Assembly: GCA_963965975.1 (NCBI GenBank) | Contig: OZ014420.1 | Span: forward strand, 2,878,001-2,942,000 | Direction: 5' to 3' | Source: Xestospongia bergquistia | Lineage: Eukaryota; Porifera; Demospongiae; Haplosclerida; Petrosiidae | Length of the DNA: 64,000 nucleotides | Part shown: in pieces, positions 41,540 to 51,029 of the stretch | How the letters are laid out: every line of letters starts with the position of its first letter | How positions within the stretch are numbered: the stretch's first letter is position 1 | The notes under the pieces: generated by a model | The model's database searches: none | Seen by the model: only the letters and a program-made list of their open reading frames with translations | Told to the model about the DNA's origin: nothing | Position numbers and translations under genes: made by a program

Positions 41540-43790
41540 TTAAAGACTTTGGAGCGTTAACGCAAAGTAACTTCCTAAACTGTTAATATCTGTTTATTTA
41601 GTTAGTGCCATAAAGTCCTTTAAACTGAGCAGTTTACTTTATAAATCTCTCTCAATAGTCTAAACCTACTAAAGTCTTTAACTTAAAGACTTTAGAGCGT
41701 TAATGCAAACTAACATACTAAACTGTTAATACATGTTTATTTAGTTAGTGCCGAAAAGTCCTTTAGACTGAGCAGTTTACTTTATAAACTTCTTTCAATA
41801 GTATAAACCTACTAAAGTCTTTAACTTAAAGACTTTGGGCAGTAATGCAAACTAACTTACTAACCTGTTAATAGCTGTTTATTTAGTTAGTGCCATAAAG
41901 CCCTTTAGACTGAGCAGTTTACTTTATAAACTTCTCTCAATAGTCTAAACCTTCTAAAGTCTTTAACTTAAAGACTTTAGAGCATTAATGCAAACGAACT
42001 TACTAAACTCTTAATAGCTGTTTATTTAGTTAGTGCCATAAAGTCCTTTAGACTGAGCAGTTTACTTTATAATGTTCTCTCAATAGTCTAAACCTACTAC
42101 AGTCTTTAATTTAAAGAGTTTAGAACGTTAATGCAAACTAACTAACTAAACAGTTAATAGCTGTTTATTTAGTTAGTGCCATAAAGTCCTTTAGACTGAG
42201 CAGTTTACTTTATAAAATTCTCTAAATAGTCTAAACCTTCTAAAGTCTTTAAATTAAAGACTTTAGAGCGTTAATGCAAACAAACTTTCTAAAGTGTTAA
42301 TAGCTGTTTATTTAGTTAGTGCCATAGAGTCCTTTAGACTGAGCAGTTTACTTTATAAACTTCTTTAAATAGTCTAAACCATCTAAAGTCTTTAACTTAA
42401 AGAGTTTAGAGCGTTAATGCAAGCTATCTTACTAAACCGTTAATAGCTGCTTATTTAGTTAGTGCAATAAAGTCCTTTAGTCTGAGCAGTCTACTTTATA
42501 AACTTCTGTAAATAGTCTAAACCTACTAAAGTCTTTAACTTAAAGACTTTAGAGCATTAATGCGAACTAACTTACTAAACTGTTAATAGCTGTTTATTTA
42601 GTTAGTGCCATAAAGTCCTTTAGACTGAGCAGTTTACATTATAAAATTCTCTCAATAGTCTAAACCTTCTAAAGTCTTTAACTTAAAGACTTTAGAGCGT
42701 TAATGCAAACTAACTTACTAAACTGTTTATAGCTGTTTATTTAGTTAGTGCCATAAAGTCCTTTAGACTGAGCAGTTTACTTTATAAACATCTCTCAATA
42801 GTCTAAACCTTCTAAAGTCTTTCAGTTAAAGACTTTAAGGCATTAATGCAAACTAACTTACTAAAGTATTAACAGCTGTTTATTTAGTTACTGCCATAAA
42901 GTCGTTTAGACTGAGCAGTTAATTTTATACACTTCACTCAATAGTCTAATCCTACTACATTCATTAATTTAAAGACTTTAGAGCGTTAATACAAACTAAC
43001 TTACTAAACAGTTAATAGCTGTTTATTTAGTTAGTGCCATAAAGTCCTTTAGATTGAGCAGTTTACTTTATAAACTTCTCTCAATAGTCTAAACCTATTA
43101 AAGTCTTTAACTTAAAGAGTTTAGAGCGTTAATGCAAACTAACTTACTAAACTGTTAACAGCTGTTTATTTAGTTAGTGCCATAAAGTCCTTTAGACTGA
43201 GCACTTTACTTTATAAACTTCTCTCAATAGTCTAAAACTTTTCAAGTCTTTAACTTAAAGACTTTAGAACGTTAATGCAAACTAACTTACTAAACTGTTA
43301 ATAGCTGTTTATTTAGTTAGTGCCATAAAGTCCTTTAGACTGAGCAGTTTACTTTGTAAACTACACACAATAGTCTAAACCTTCTAAAGTCTTTAACTTA
43401 AAGACTTTAGAGCGTAAATGCAAACTAACTTACTAAACTGTTAATAGCAGTTTATATAGTTAGTGCCATAAAGTCCTTTAGACTGAGCAGTTTACTATAT
43501 GAACATCTCTAAACAGTCTAAACCTTCTAAAGTCTTTAACTTAAAGACTTTAGAGTGTTAATGCAAAGTAACTTACTGAACTGTTAAAAGCTGTTTATTT
43601 AGTTAGTGCCATAAAGTCCTTTAGACTGAGCAGTTTACTTTATAAAATTCTCTCAATAGTCTAAACATTCTAAAGTCTTTAACTTAAAGAGTTTGGAGTG
43701 TTAATGGAAATTAACTTACTAAAATGCTAATAGCTGTGTACATAGTTAGTGCCATAAAGTCCTTTAGACTGAGCAGTTTACTTTATAAAC
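41540..43790. repeat. Block F, copy 2
   Basis: Downstream copy of 38400-40640, with ACTTCCTAAACTG at about 41570, AAAGTATTAACAG at about 42862, CTAATCCTACTACATTC at about 42945, ACATCTCTAAACAG at 43502 and AAAATGCTAATAG at about 43720. The offset changes between about 2999 and 3146 bp along the block, so whole monomers were gained or lost after duplication. Confidence 0.75.
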
Positions 43791-44556
43791 TTCTCTCAAT
43801 AGTCTAAGCCTTCTAAAGTCTTTAACTTAAAGACTTTAGAGCGTTAATGCAAAGTAACTTACTAAACTGTTGATAGCTGTTTATTTAATTAGTGCCATAA
43901 AGTCCTTTAGACTGAGCAGTTTACTTTATAAACTTCTCTCAATAGTCTAAACCTTCTAAAGTCTTTAACTTAAAGACTTTAGAGCGTTAATGCAAACAAA
44001 CTTACTGAACTGTTAATAGCTGTTTATTTAGTTTGTGCCATAAAGTCCTTTAGACTGAGCAGTTTACTTTATAAACTTCTCTCAATATTCTAAATCTACT
44101 AAAGTTTTTAACGTAAAGACTTTAGAGCGTTAATGCAAACTAACTTACTAAACTGTTAATAGCTGTTTATTTAGTTAGCGCCATAAAATCATTTAGACTG
44201 AGCAGTTTACTTTATAAACTTCTCTCAATAGTCTAAACCTTCTAAAGTCTTTAACTTAAAGACTTTAGAGCGTTAATGCAAACTAACTTACGAAACTGTT
44301 AATAGCTGTTTATTTAGTTAGTGCCATAAAGTCCTTTAGACTGAGCAGTTTACTTTATAAACTTCTCTCAATAGTCTAAACTTTCTAAAGTCTTTAACTT
44401 AAAGACTTTAGAGCGTTAATGCAAACTAACTTACTAAACTGTTAATAGCTGTTTATTTAGATAGTGCCGTAAAATCCTTCAGACTGAGCAGTTTACTTTA
44501 TAAAATTCTCTCAATAGTCTAAATCTACTAAAGTCTTTAACTTAAAGACTTTAGAG

Positions 44557-47138
44557 TGTTAATGCAAACAAAGTTACTAAACTGTTAATAGAAGTTTATT
44601 TAGTTAGTCCCACAGAGTCCTTTAGACTGAGCTCTTTACTTTATAAACTTCAATCAATAGTCTAATCCTTCTAAAGTCTTTAATTTAAAGACTTTAGATT
44701 GTTAAAGCAAACAAACTTACTAAACTGTTAATAGAAGTTTATTTAGTTAGTCCCATAGAGTCCTTTAAAAAGTGCAGTTTACTTTATAAAATTTACTCGA
44801 TAGTCTAAACCTTCTAAAGTTTTTAAATTAAAGACTTTAGATTGTTAATGCAAACCTACTTACTGAACTGTTAATCACGGTTTATTTACTTAGTCCCATA
44901 GAGACCTTTAGACTGCGCTCTTTACTTTATAAACTTAACTCAATAGTGTAAACCTTCTGAACTCTTTAATTTAAAGACTTTAGAGTCTTAATGCAAACAA
45001 ACGTACTAAACTGTTATTAGCAGTTTATTGAATTAGTCCCATAGAGTCCTTTAGAATGAGCAGTTTACTTTATGAAATTTACTCAATAGTGTAAACCTTC
45101 AAAAGTCTAGAAATTAAAGACTTTAGAGTGTTAATGCAAACCAACTTACTAAACAGTTAATAGCATTTTATTCAGTTAGTCCCATAGAGTCCTTTAGACT
45201 GAGCGGTTAAAATTATAAACATTACTTAATAGTCTAAACCTCTAAACTCTTTAATTTAAAGACTTTAGAGTGTTAAAGGAAACGAACTTACTAAACTGTT
45301 AATAGCAGTTTATTTAGTTAGTCCCATAAGTCCTTTAGACTGACCAGTTTAATTTACTCAATAGTCTAAACCTTCTAAAGTCTTTAAATTAAAGACTTTA
45401 GAGTGTTAATGCAAACCAACTTACTAAACTGTTCTAGCAGTTTATTTAGTTAGTTTCATAGAGTCCTTTAGACTGAGCTGTTTACTTTATAAACTTCACT
45501 CAATAGTCTAAACTTTCTGAAGTCTTTAAATTAAAGACTTTAGAGTTTTAATGCAAATCAACTAACTAAAGTGTTAATAGTAGTTTAATTAGTTAGTCCC
45601 TTAGAGTCTTTTAGATTGAGCAGTTTACTTTATAAAATATACTCAATAGTCTAAAGATTCTAAAGTCTTTAAATTAAAGACTTTAAAGTGGTAATGCAAA
45701 CCAACTTACTAAACTATTAATAACAGTTTATTTCTTTAGTCTCATAGAGTCCTTTAGACTGCGCTCTTTACTTTATAAACATCACTCAATAGTCTAAACC
45801 TTCTGAACTCTTTAATTTAAAGACTTTAGAGTGTTAATGTAAATCATCTTACTAAACTGTTAATAGCAGTTTATTTAGTTAGTCCCATAAGTCCTTTAGA
45901 CTGAGCAGTTTACTTTATAAAATTTACTCAATAGTGTAAACTTCCTAAAGTTTTTAAATTAAAGACTTTAGAGTGTTAATGCAAACCAACTTACTAAACT
46001 GTTAATAACTGTTTATTTATTTAGTTTCATAGAGTCCTTTAGACTGACCAGTTCACTTTATAAAATTTATTCAATAGTTTAAATCTTCTAAAGTCTTTAA
46101 ATTAAAGACTTTAGAGCGTTAAAGCAAACGAACTTATTATACTGTTAATACCATTTTATTTAGTTAGTGCGAGAAAGTCCTTTAGACTGAGCAGTTTACT
46201 TTATAAAATTTACCCAATAGTCTAAACCTTCTAATGTTCTTATATCAAAGACTTTGGAGTGTTAATGCAAACCAACTTACCAAACTGTTAATAAGAATTT
46301 ATTTAGTTAGTCCCATAGAGTCCTTTAGACTGAGCTGTTTACTTTATAAACTTCACTCAACAGTCTAAACCTTCTGAACTCTTTAATTTAAAGACTTTAG
46401 AGTGTTAATGCGAACCAATTAACTAAACTGTTAATAGCAGTTTATTTTGTTAGTCCCATAGTGTCTTTTGGAATGAGCAGTTTACTTTATACAATTTACT
46501 CGATAGTCTAAACCTTCTAAAGTCTTTAAATTAGAGACTTTAGAGTGTTAATGCAAACCAACTTACTAAACTGTTAATCACAGTTTATTTAGTTAGTCCC
46601 ATAGAGTCCTTTAGACTGAGCTGTTACTTTATAAACTTCACTCAATAGTCTAAACCTAGTGTCTTTTGGAATGAGCAGTTTACTTTATACAATTTACTCG
46701 ATAGTCTAAACCTTCTAAAGTCTTTAAATTAGAGACTTTAGAGTGTTAATGCAAACCAAGTTACTAAACTGTTAAGAAAAGTTTATTTTGTTAGTCCCAT
46801 AGAGTCCTTTAGACTGAGCTGTTTACTTTATATATTTCCCTCACTAGTCTAAACCTTCTAAACTCTTTAATTTAAAGACTTTCGAGTGTTATTGCAAACC
46901 AACTTACTAAACTGTTAACAGCAGTTTATTTAGTTAGTCCCATAGAGTCCTTTAGACTGAGCAGTTTACTTTACTCAATAGTCTAAACCTTCTAAAGTCT
47001 TTAAATGAAAGACTTTAGAGTGTTAATGCAAACCAACTTACTAAACTGTTAATAGCAGTTTATTTAGTTATTTTCATACAGTTCTTCAGACTGAGCTGTT
47101 TACTTTATAATCTTCACTCAATAGTCTAAACCTTCTAA
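44557..47138. repeat. Satellite subfamily B, first segment; block G copy 1
   Basis: At 44557 the array switches from A to B within one monomer. B keeps the 143-bp period and register. Its diagnostic features are GCAAACCAAC, TAGCAGTTTAT, GTCCCATAGAG and AGAGTGTTAATGC. Two types alternate: B1 (GAGCTGTTTAC, AAACTTCACTCAATAG, CTGAACTCTTTAATTTAAAG) and B2 (AATGAGCAGTTTAC, AAAATTTACTCAATAG, CTAAAGTCTTTAAATTAAAG). The segment matches 53598-56594 in order (TTTAAAAAGTGCAG, CTTACTGAACTGTTAATCACGG, TTATTATACTG, TAAACCTAGTGTC), with the distal copy longer by three monomers. It ends at transposon E1. No gene is seen. Confidence 0.93.
47135..47138. repeat. Left target-site duplication of E1 (CTAA)
   Basis: CTAA directly precedes the CCCTTTT terminus and is matched by CTAA at 48068-48071. 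The paralogous empty site at 56591-56594 has a single CTAA in the same context (CCTTCTAAAGAC), which shows that the four bases were duplicated on insertion. Confidence 0.85.
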
Positions 47139-47150
47139 CCCTTTTCGCGC
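47139..47150 (+). repeat. E1 left terminal inverted repeat
   Basis: CCCTTTTCGCGC; pairs with the complement of the right end with one mismatch (T for C at position 7). It is followed by a 10-bp palindrome, GCGCATGCGC, at 47147-47156 that overlaps the repeat. Confidence 0.8.
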
Positions 47151-47277
47151 ATGCGCATAAAGCAAGTAACTACTGCCAACGCACGAGTATTTTCAGGGTT
47201 GGAGTGGTTGCGTTTAAGCTCTTGTATCATCTCTAAACTGTCTCCTAGAAGTTTAGCTGTTTCAAGTTTGCTTCAAT

Positions 47278-47332
47278 ATGGATACCTGGATATTTTGTTC
47301 TTCTAATGAATTGTGTATTCGTCGTCTACAAG
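47278..47332 (+). other. E1 possible remnant exon with consensus 5' splice site
   Basis: An ATG at 47278 opens 18 codons (starting MDTWIFCSSN) that run into ACAAG|GTAAGC, a consensus vertebrate/insect-type donor, at 47332/47333. A pyrimidine-rich acceptor, TTCTATTTCAG, ends at 47825, and an AATAAA lies at 47906-47911, so a two-exon unit can be drawn on paper; read through, it stops within about 20 codons. I do not recognise the peptide. This may be chance in a 929-bp element. Confidence 0.25.
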
Positions 47333-47781
47333 GTAAGCATTATGTTATAACTACGCACACATTGTAAATGACGTATAAAGCATCTTTCAAGAGTCCCCAT
47401 GTTTTTTTTATTTGAAATAGACTTAGATGATAGTAGGAATGAGTAGAATGTTTCTTATTTCTTCGTTGCAGTGTTTTTTTGCGTTGTAGTACTAGTTCTT
47501 TGAGTGGGCGTGGCCTTCTGTTTTTGGAATGTACTTATCTTGTGGTTGTAAAATAGAGCAATTAGGCATTTTTGAGGATAGTGAAATAGGTGATCACTAG
47601 CTACAGTGTAAGGTGAACAAAAAGCTTCAGCTTTATTATGTTGCTTTTGTCTGTAGCAAGACATGTGAAGCTTCTAGTAAGATGTATCATAATTACAAAC
47701 CACAATTTCAAGACAATAGTTATACAATGCAATACAACACAGTACAAACATTGACAAGTAAGTAATATTTATATAGTTTAT

Positions 47782-48042
47782 TTATGTACCTAAATGATAA
47801 TTACCATTCAATTGTTCTATTTCAGTCTCATCAACCGCAACAATATTATCAGCTACTACATCAATTTCATCATCTATATATATATAATTTTTTTGCTTTT
47901 ATTGAAATAAATTATAATCAAAAATGTCATGTTCTATGAAATACTGAAGTTTCTGGGTAAATCGATCAACGTACGAGATGTTATACACACGAAACGCATA
48001 AATGCGTCGTCGGCGCTGGTGAACAATCAGCCACCGACGCAT
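47782..48042 (-). pseudogene. E1 minus-strand broken reading frame, possible relic
   Basis: An ATG formed inside the subterminal palindrome (48042-48040) opens 47 codons to a TAA at 47901-47899. The same frame continues after it for 38 codons to a second TAA at 47784-47782. The second part is markedly acidic (DDEIDVVADN, then VDETEIEQLN). Acidic N-terminal regions are common in piggyBac transposases, and this strand starts from the palindromic end, so a decayed transposase start is conceivable. There is no recognisable catalytic or DNA-binding domain, and a chance frame is equally possible. Confidence 0.2.
47994..48007. repeat. E1 inner subterminal palindrome
   Basis: ACGCATAAATGCGT, 6-bp arms around AA. 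Its centre lies 67 bp from the right end of E1 and 43 bp from the centre of the outer palindrome. Read from the element end it is GACG-N8-CGTT, one base short of the full GACG-N8-CGTC form. Confidence 0.85.
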
Positions 48043-48057
48043 AAATGCGTCGGTGGC
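48030..48057. repeat. E1 outer subterminal palindrome
   Basis: Perfect 13-bp arms (GCCACCGACGCAT and its complement) around AA. It contains the same ACGCATAAATGCGT core as the inner copy, and its centre is 24 bp from the terminus. Paired subterminal repeats of this kind are typical transposase-binding candidates in piggyBac-like elements; binding itself is inferred. Confidence 0.9.
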
Positions 48058-48067
48058 GCGGAAAGGG
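48056..48067 (-). repeat. E1 right terminal inverted repeat
   Basis: GCGCGGAAAGGG, the complement of CCCTTTCCGCGC; 11 of 12 positions match the left end. The outer palindrome overlaps its inner two bases. Confidence 0.8.
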
Positions 48068-48071
48068 CTAA
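48068..48071. repeat. Right target-site duplication of E1 (CTAA)
   Basis: CTAA immediately follows GGG and leads into AGACTTTAAATA, the continuation of the interrupted satellite monomer. The same continuation follows the single CTAA of the empty paralogous site at 56591. Confidence 0.85.
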
Positions 48072-48089
48072 AGACTTTAAATAAAAGAC

Positions 48090-50650
48090 TTTAGAGTTTT
48101 AATGCCAACCAACTTACTAAACTGTTAATAGCAGTTTATTTAATTAGTGCCATAGAGTCCTTTAGATTGAGATGTTTACTTTATAAACTTCACTCAATAG
48201 TCTAAACATTCTGTACTCTTTAATTTAAAGACTTTAGAGTGTTAATGCCAACCAACTTACTAAGCTGTTAATAGCAGTTTATTTAGTTCGTTTCATAGAG
48301 TTCTTTAGACTAAGCTGTTTAGTTTTAAACTTCACTCAATAGTCTAAACCTTCTAAAGTCTATAAATAAAAGACTTTAGATTTTTAATGCAAACCAACTT
48401 ACTAAACTTTTAATAGCAGTTTATTTAGTTAGTCCCATAGAGTCCTTTGAAATGAGCTGTTTACTTTGTAGAATTTACTCAATAGTCTAAACCTTCTAAA
48501 GTCTTTAAATTGAAGACTTTATAGTGTTTATGCAAACCAACTTACTAAACTATTAATAAAAGTTTTTTTAGTTAGTCCAATAGAGTCCTTTAGACTGACC
48601 AGTTTACTTTATAAAAATTTACTCAATAGTCTAAACCTTCTAAAGTCTTTAAATTGGAGACTGAGATCTTTACTTTATAAATTTCACTCAATAGTCTAAA
48701 CCTTCTAAACTCTCAATTTAAAGACTTTTGAGTGTTAATGCAAACCTAGTCACTAAACTGTTAATAGCAGTTTATTTAGTTAGTCCCATAAGTTCTTTAG
48801 ACTGACGAGATTACTTTATAAAATTTACTCAAAGGTCTAAACCTTCTAAAGTCTTTAAATTAAAGACTTTAGAGTGTTTATCAAACCAACTTACTAAGCT
48901 GTTAAGAGCAGTTTATTTAGCTAGAGCTATAGAGTCCTTTACAATGAGCAGTTTTCTCTATAAACTTCACTCAATAGTCTAAACCTTCTAAACTCTTTAA
49001 TTTAAAGACTTTAGAGTTTGAATGCCAACCAACTTACTAAACTGTTAATAGCAGTTTATTTAATTAGTGCCATAGAGTCCTTTAGACTGAGATGTTTACT
49101 TTAAAAACTTCACTCAATTGTCTAAACATTCTCAACTCTTTAATTTAAAGACTTTAGAGTGTTAATGCCAACCAACTTACTAAGCTGTTAATAGCAGATT
49201 ATTTAGTACGTTTCATAGAGTTCTTTAGACTGAGCTGTTTACTTTATAATCTTCACTCAATAGTCTAAACCTTCTAAAGTCTATAAATTAAAGACTTTAG
49301 AGTTTTAATGCAAACCAACTTTGTAATCTGTTAATAGCAGTTTATTTAGTTAGCCCCATAGAGTCATTAAAAATGCGAAGTTTACTTTATAAAAATGACT
49401 GAAAAGTCTAAACCTTCTAAAGACTTTAAATTAAAGACTTTAGAGTGTTAATGCAAACCAACTTACTAAACTGTTAATAACAGTTTATTTAGTTAGTCTC
49501 ATAGAGTCCTTTAGACTTTGATGTTTACTTTATAAACTTCACTCAATAGTCTAATTCTTCTGAACTCTTTAATTTAATGACTTTAGAGTGTTAAAGCAAA
49601 CCAACTTACTAAACTGTTAATAGTAGTTTATTTAGTTAGTGACATAGACTCCTTTAGATTGAGCAGTTTACATTATAAAATTTACTCGATAGTCTAAACC
49701 TTCTAAAGCCTTTAAATTAAAGACTTTATAGTGTTAATGCAAACCAACTTACTAAACTGTTAATTAAATTTTATTTAGTTAGTCCCATTGAGTCCTTTAG
49801 AATGAGCTGTTTACTTTATAAAATTTACTCAAAAGTCTAAACCTTCTAAATTCTTCAAATTAAAGACCTTAGAGTGTTAATGCAAACCAACTTACTAAAC
49901 TGTTAATAAGAGTTTATTTAGTTAGTAACATAGAGTCCTTTATACTTTGATGTTTACTTTATAAACTTAACTCAATAATCTAAACCTTCTGAACTCTTTA
50001 ATTTAAAGACATTTGAGTGTTAAAGCAAACTAACTTACTAAACTGTTAATAGAAGTTTATTTAGTTAGTGCCATAGAGTCCTTTAGAATGAGAGTTTACT
50101 TTATAAAATTTACTCGATAGTCTAAACCTTCTAAAGTCTTTAAATTAAAGACTTTAGAGTGTTAATGCAAACAAACTTACTAAACTGTTAATAGCATTTT
50201 ATTTAGTTTGTTTCATAGAGTCCTTTAGACTGAGCTGTTTACTTTATAATCTTCCCTCATTTGTCTAAACCTTATAAAGTCTTTAAATTAAAGACTTGGG
50301 AGAGTTAATGCAAACAAACTTACTAAACTGTTAATATCAGTTTATTTACTTAGTCCCACAGAGTCCTTTAGAATGAGCAGTTTACTTTATAAAATTTACT
50401 CAATAGTCTAAACCTTCTAAAGTCTTTAAATTAAAGACTTTAGAGTGTTAATGCAAACAAAGTTACTAAACTGTTAATAGCAGTTTATTTAGTTAGTCCC
50501 ATAGAGTCCTTTAGAATGAGCAGTTTACTTTATAAAATTTACTCAATAGTCTAAACCTTCTAAAGTCTTTAAATTAAAGACTTTAGAGTGTTAATGCAAA
50601 CAAAGTTACTAAACTGTTAATAGCAGTTTATTTATTTAGTCCCACAGAGT
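48090..50650. repeat. Block K, copy 1 in B
   Basis: Ordered marks (TTTAATTAGTGCC, TTTAGTTCGTTTC, CAGTTTTCTCTATAAAC with CTAGAGCTATAG, AAAAATGACTGAAAAG, TTTAGACTTTGATG, GACTTGGGAGAG, TTTACTTAGTCCCACAG) recur in the same order at 51030-53750. The offset is 2936 bp at the first mark and 3154 bp at the second GCCAACC mark because this copy has lost part of two monomers near 48590-48665. Confidence 0.8.
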
Positions 50651-51029
50651 CTTTTAGAGTGAGCTCTTTACTTAATAAACTTCAATCAATAGTCTAAACC
50701 TTCTGAACTCTTTAATTTAAAGACTTTAGATTGTTAAAGCCAACAAACTTACTAAACTGTTAATAGCAGTTATTTAGTTAGTCCAATAAGTTCTTTAGAA
50801 TGAGCAGTTTACTTTATAAAGTTTACTCAAAAGTCTAAACCTTCTAAAGTCTTTAAATTAAAGACTTTAGTGTGTTAATCAAACCAACTTACTAAAGCAA
50901 ACAAACTTACTAAACTGTTAATAGCAGTTTATTTAGCTAGTCCCATAGAGTCCTTTACAATGAGCAGTGTACTTTATAAACTTCACTCAATAGTCTAAAC
51001 CTTCTAAACTCTTTAATTTAAAGACTTTA

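Larger units (their letters stand above)
1..44556. repeat. Satellite array, subfamily A (143-bp monomer)
   Basis: About 312 head-to-tail monomers, all in one orientation. Counting from the GCAAAC that opens each unit, the consensus is 143 bp and 43 of 143 bases are G or C. Diagnostic A features are GCAAACTAAC at the start, TAGCTGTTTAT at 27-37, GTGCCATAAAG at 44-54, CTTCTCTCAATAG at 85-97 and AGAGCGTTAAT at 133-143. The unit contains several in-frame TAA/TAG stops, so it encodes nothing. Single-base changes and 1-11 bp indels are scattered through; monomers from 1 to about 26000 are strongly homogenised by block duplication, while those from 26000 to 44556 carry more private changes. The length is close to nucleosome-core size, as in many satellites, but no phasing can be seen from sequence. 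I find no gene, transposon or RNA gene anywhere in this stretch. Confidence 0.97.
47139..48067. mobile_element. E1: non-autonomous piggyBac-like element, 929 bp
   Basis: A sharply bounded non-satellite insert whose composition is unlike the flanks. Its terminal inverted repeats (CCCTTTTCGCGC and the complement of GCGCGGAAAGGG) match at 11 of 12 positions, and it is flanked by CTAA on both sides. CCC..GGG ends with a four-base TTAA-like duplication are hallmarks of the piggyBac superfamily. The right end carries two palindromes with the core ACGCATAAATGCGT. No transposase is intact, so it could move only in trans. The longest minus-strand frame, 69 codons at 47664-47455, contains nothing I recognise. 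Other weak gene-like signals are a consensus splice donor, an acceptor and an AATAAA on the plus strand, and an acidic stretch on the minus strand. Judged by the palindromic end, it lies opposite to E2. Confidence 0.85.

Noticed and set aside
1-44556. CRISPR array, because of regularly spaced similar units
   Set aside because: The entire 143-bp unit repeats, with no unique spacers between short repeats, and there are no cas genes; the insertions are eukaryotic-type transposons.
44557-44620. A/B switch as an assembly chimera
   Set aside because: Register and period are kept exactly and block G starts at the same point, so a biological exchange is at least as likely; it cannot be settled without reads.
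47455-47664. 69-codon minus-strand open frame inside E1 (begins MSCYRQKQHN)
   Set aside because: Lysine-, threonine- and glutamine-rich with no domain I recognise, no cysteine pattern of a piggyBac C-terminus, and no start context or partner exon. A frame of this length is expected by chance in non-satellite sequence.
47871-47886. TA-rich run in E1 as a microsatellite locus
   Set aside because: Only about seven TA units, too short to treat as a separate repeat.
47139-48067. E1 as a retrotransposon or SINE
   Set aside because: No poly(A) or simple-repeat tail at an end, no convincing pol III A and B boxes, and clear terminal inverted repeats with a four-base duplication fit a cut-and-paste DNA transposon.
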